Source: Acidobacteriaceae bacterium (lineage in GTDB: Bacteria; Acidobacteriota; Terriglobia; Terriglobales; Acidobacteriaceae). Taken from it: DNA of 7,109 nucleotides. Shown one piece after another: positions 5,793 to 7,109 of this stretch; position 1 is the stretch's first letter, and each line of letters begins with the position of its first letter. The position numbers were made by a program, and so were the translations under genes. Where the stretch lies: NCBI GenBank assembly GCA_003165855.1, contig PMXH01000388.1, forward strand, positions 1-7,109, in the 5' to 3' direction. The notes under the pieces are model-generated. The model was given only the letters and a program-made list of their open reading frames with translations. It was not told the origin of the DNA and made no database searches.

Positions 5793-5851
5793 TCTGTGCT
5801 AATGATATCTTCGGCAGAACACACGGCGCTCGTGAAGTAAATTAGCATAGA
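5793..5851. promoter_or_regulatory. Inverted ATTAGCAyAGA pair bracketing the divergent promoter region
   Basis: ATTAGCACAGA on the minus strand (5803-5793) and ATTAGCATAGA on the plus strand (5841-5851) match in 10 of 11 positions and point outward, each ending next to the ribosome-binding site of its own gene. The 37-bp middle would hold the divergent promoters, although no clear -35/-10 pair is visible. A shared operator is likely, perhaps bound by the HigA-like protein. Confidence 0.45.
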
Positions 5852-5867
5852 GGTGGAGGAGAATCCT

Positions 5868-6056
5868 GTGAGACGAAGGCTGACCGATAAGGCTTCCGCC
5901 CTGCGGACGGAGGAATATTTTGCGGCGAGGGCGCGGCGGGCCAATCCAGCTAAGATAGCTCGGATTCTGAAGCGCGTGGGCAAGGGGAATGCGGCGGTTG
6001 CGGGGGATGAACTGCCCGCGGAGCTTGTGGTCAAGCGGAGGAAGAGGAGCGGGTAA
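5868..6056 (+). CDS. Small basic protein of unknown function
   Basis: 62 residues from a GTG at 5868, selected because GGAGGAG (5855-5861) lies exactly 6 nt upstream. A GTG at 5853 in the same frame lacks such a site. The protein is rich in Arg and Lys: MRRRLTDKASALRTEEYF, then a probably helical ARRANPAKIARILKRVGKGN, then GDELPAEL and a KRRKRSG tail. I do not recognise the family. Size, charge and the divergent arrangement with a HigA-type gene resemble small antitoxins or DNA-binding accessory proteins; this is only inference. The stop is followed within 7 bp by antitoxin 3'-end copy R4. The strong ribosome-binding site and intact frame argue that it is a real gene. Confidence 0.6.
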   Translation: MRRRLTDKASALRTEEYFAARARRANPAKIARILKRVGKGNAAVAGDELPAELVVKRRKRSG

Positions 6057-6062
6057 GCCGCG

Positions 6063-6133
6063 GCATCACGCCGTCGAGTTTGCAGCGCGCGGCGGCTTTG
6101 GTGGGGCGGCGGGTGGCTATTGAGTTGGTTTGA
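6063..6133 (+). pseudogene. Antitoxin 3'-end fragment, copy R4
   Basis: In frame it reads ITPSSLQRAAALVG, RRVAIELV and a TGA at 6131-6133, almost the same as the last 22 residues of the small XRE protein. No N-terminal portion, start or promoter accompanies it. It starts 6 bp after the stop of the small basic gene and ends 20 bp before the 3' end of the convergent HNH gene. Confidence 0.82.
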
Positions 6134-6153
6134 AACTCCTGCTCCAGCGCCAC

Positions 6154-6813
6154 TCACTCTAGGCTCTGGCGTTTGCCGCGATTGCAATCGAAGCAGAGCG
6201 TTTGTAGATTGTCTAATCTGTCCGTCCCGCCCTGCGCAACCGCAAGTACATGGTCGACTTCAAGTTCGACTCCGGAACGACCGCAGATGCGGCATCTATA
6301 TCGATCTCGTTTGAAAACAAGAAACCGTTTCCGCACGGAAAGAGCTTTGCGTCCTTCTTTCTTTGTTTGCCCTTCGGGGATCACTGGCGCGTCCGATCGA
6401 TCTTCGTCGCCTAACGCGCTAGACTCAGCGGCCGCGAGTAGCGCCTTCCTCCAACTGCCGAATCGGCGGGTAAAAGTGTCCGGTGAAATCCGGTATCCGA
6501 ATGCTGCAAGCTCCGCCTTGTACGGACTGCGCCCGTATTTTTCGAGAGTTTGCGTCCAAAGCTCGACCAGAATTAAGCAGAGTTCCTCATCCGTCGCTTT
6601 GTTAAACCGAAATGGTGTCAAACTGGCTTCCTGGAGCGCCTTCCGGAGAGAGCCAAATCGCTTCAATACGACTGAAGAGCTCAGACGACCATGAGCATCA
6701 ATGTCCTTTCGAGACAAGGTTGATTTGCCAAGCAGACCAGCAATCCGTCGCAACTCAGCGATAATTATCTCCTTGTCGAATGATTCAACGAAGTCGATGT
6801 TGAATGGCATCAT
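6154..6813 (-). CDS. HNH endonuclease with two homing-endonuclease-associated repeats
   Basis: 219 residues. Two similar helical repeats occupy about 15-63 and 76-129; both end in a paired motif (KRFGSLRKALQEA and RRFGSWRKALLAA), the hallmark of the HNH_repeat DNA-binding module found in homing-type endonucleases. A charged linker (130-158) leads to the nuclease at 160-214: RKRFLVFKRDRYRC, a zinc-binding CRIC (174-177), the catalytic DH (187-188), the conserved N202 and a second CFDC (207-210). All key HNH residues are present, so a metal-dependent DNA nuclease is expected. The ATG at 6813 overlaps the dppB TGA as ATGA, with a second ATG immediately after, indicating expression by translational coupling to dppB. 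The homologous dppB fragment at 3155 lacks this gene beside it. It could be a selfish or formerly mobile endonuclease, or a defence nuclease. Confidence 0.9.
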   Translation of the reverse strand: MMPFNIDFVESFDKEIIIAELRRIAGLLGKSTLSRKDIDAHGRLSSSVVLKRFGSLRKALQEASLTPFRFNKATDEELCLILVELWTQTLEKYGRSPYKAELAAFGYRISPDTFTRRFGSWRKALLAAAESSALGDEDRSDAPVIPEGQTKKEGRKALSVRKRFLVFKRDRYRCRICGRSGVELEVDHVLAVAQGGTDRLDNLQTLCFDCNRGKRQSLE

Positions 6814-7109
6814 TGCCTGATCCTGGGGTTCGCCACCGAGTACAACACATCCGTCAGGAAGTTCACTGCGACGTACGTCAATCCGATCGCCAGGATGCAG
6901 CCTTGGACTAGATAGTAATCGCGGTTGGAGATGGCTTGGATCGTCAGGCGGCCTATGCCGGGCCAGCTGAAGATCGTCTCGGTCACGATTGCGCCGGCTA
7001 GCAATGCGCCGAATTGCAGGCCTAGCACTGTGATGATGGGGATCATGGCGTTGCGCAGGGCGTGGCGGTAGACTACCGTGCGCTCGGGCAGGCCTTTGGC
7101 GCGGGCGGT
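6810..7109 (-). CDS. dppB: ABC transporter permease, DppB/OppB family, C-terminal part
   Basis: Only the last 99 codons and stop are in the window; the frame is open to the right edge. TARAKGLPERTVVYRHALRN is the EAA loop that docks onto the ATPase subunit. It is followed by IPIITVLG, the family motif ETIFSWPGIGRLT, the segment DYYLVQG, a last membrane helix and the typical ending DVLYSVANPRIR. Nothing in this part is broken. The protein would pair with the DppC-like permease in the inner membrane to import dipeptides or oligopeptides. The stop overlaps the start of the HNH gene. The true partner, dppC, now begins 4.3 kb downstream instead of directly after dppB, so the operon is split. A degraded partial copy lies at 3155-3435. 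Confidence 0.93.
   Translation of the reverse strand, partial: TARAKGLPERTVVYRHALRNAMIPIITVLGLQFGALLAGAIVTETIFSWPGIGRLTIQAISNRDYYLVQGCILAIGLTYVAVNFLTDVLYSVANPRIRQ

Noticed and set aside
3035..6133. CRISPR array suggested by four direct repeats
   Set aside because: Spacing is irregular (hundreds to nearly 2,000 bp), the repeats are 70-90 bp, coding-derived and diverged, and no cas genes are present.
5771..6187. 138-residue minus-strand frame, considered as a missing HigB toxin upstream of the HigA-like gene
   Set aside because: It is antisense to the small basic gene and copy R4, and has no RelE/HigB motif.

Overview
The window looks like a chromosomal segment from an acidobacterium (Terriglobia-like). 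This is inferred from a secreted GloVer-repeat protein with a TIG domain, an interspersed repeat carrying the two arms TCCTTCGC and GCTCAGGATGACA common in that group, moderately high GC, and the HTH/NfeD/DUF1648 gene set. No rRNA, tRNA or other strong taxonomic marker is present, so the assignment is moderate.

Region 1 (1-1601, minus strand) is a compact likely operon: a strong promoter, an XRE-type regulator with almost no 5' leader, an NfeD/YqiJ-like membrane protein with a His/Gly-rich loop, and a DUF1648 membrane protein that runs off the left edge.

Region 2 (1642-2511 and 6810-7109, minus strand) is a dipeptide/oligopeptide ABC-transporter permease pair. The dppC-like gene is complete and the dppB-like gene shows only its last 99 codons. 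These genes are normally adjacent, but here about 4.3 kb of accessory DNA separates them.

Region 3 (about 2512-6809) is the accessory island. It holds a small XRE antitoxin-like gene with its own operator-promoter, a dead fragment of a second dppB, a broken dispersed repeat, a secreted seven-repeat propeller-like protein with a C-terminal TIG domain, a solitary HigA-type antitoxin divergent from a small basic unknown protein, and an HNH endonuclease with two homing-endonuclease-associated repeats whose start codon overlaps the dppB stop. The 3' end of the XRE gene (about 70-90 bp) recurs three more times in the same orientation. These copies divide the island into cargo segments. This repeat-punctuated layout, together with the duplicated dppB 3' end, is the most unusual feature. 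It suggests repeated insertion or recombination at one site downstream of dppB. No integrase or transposase is visible, so the mechanism is unresolved.
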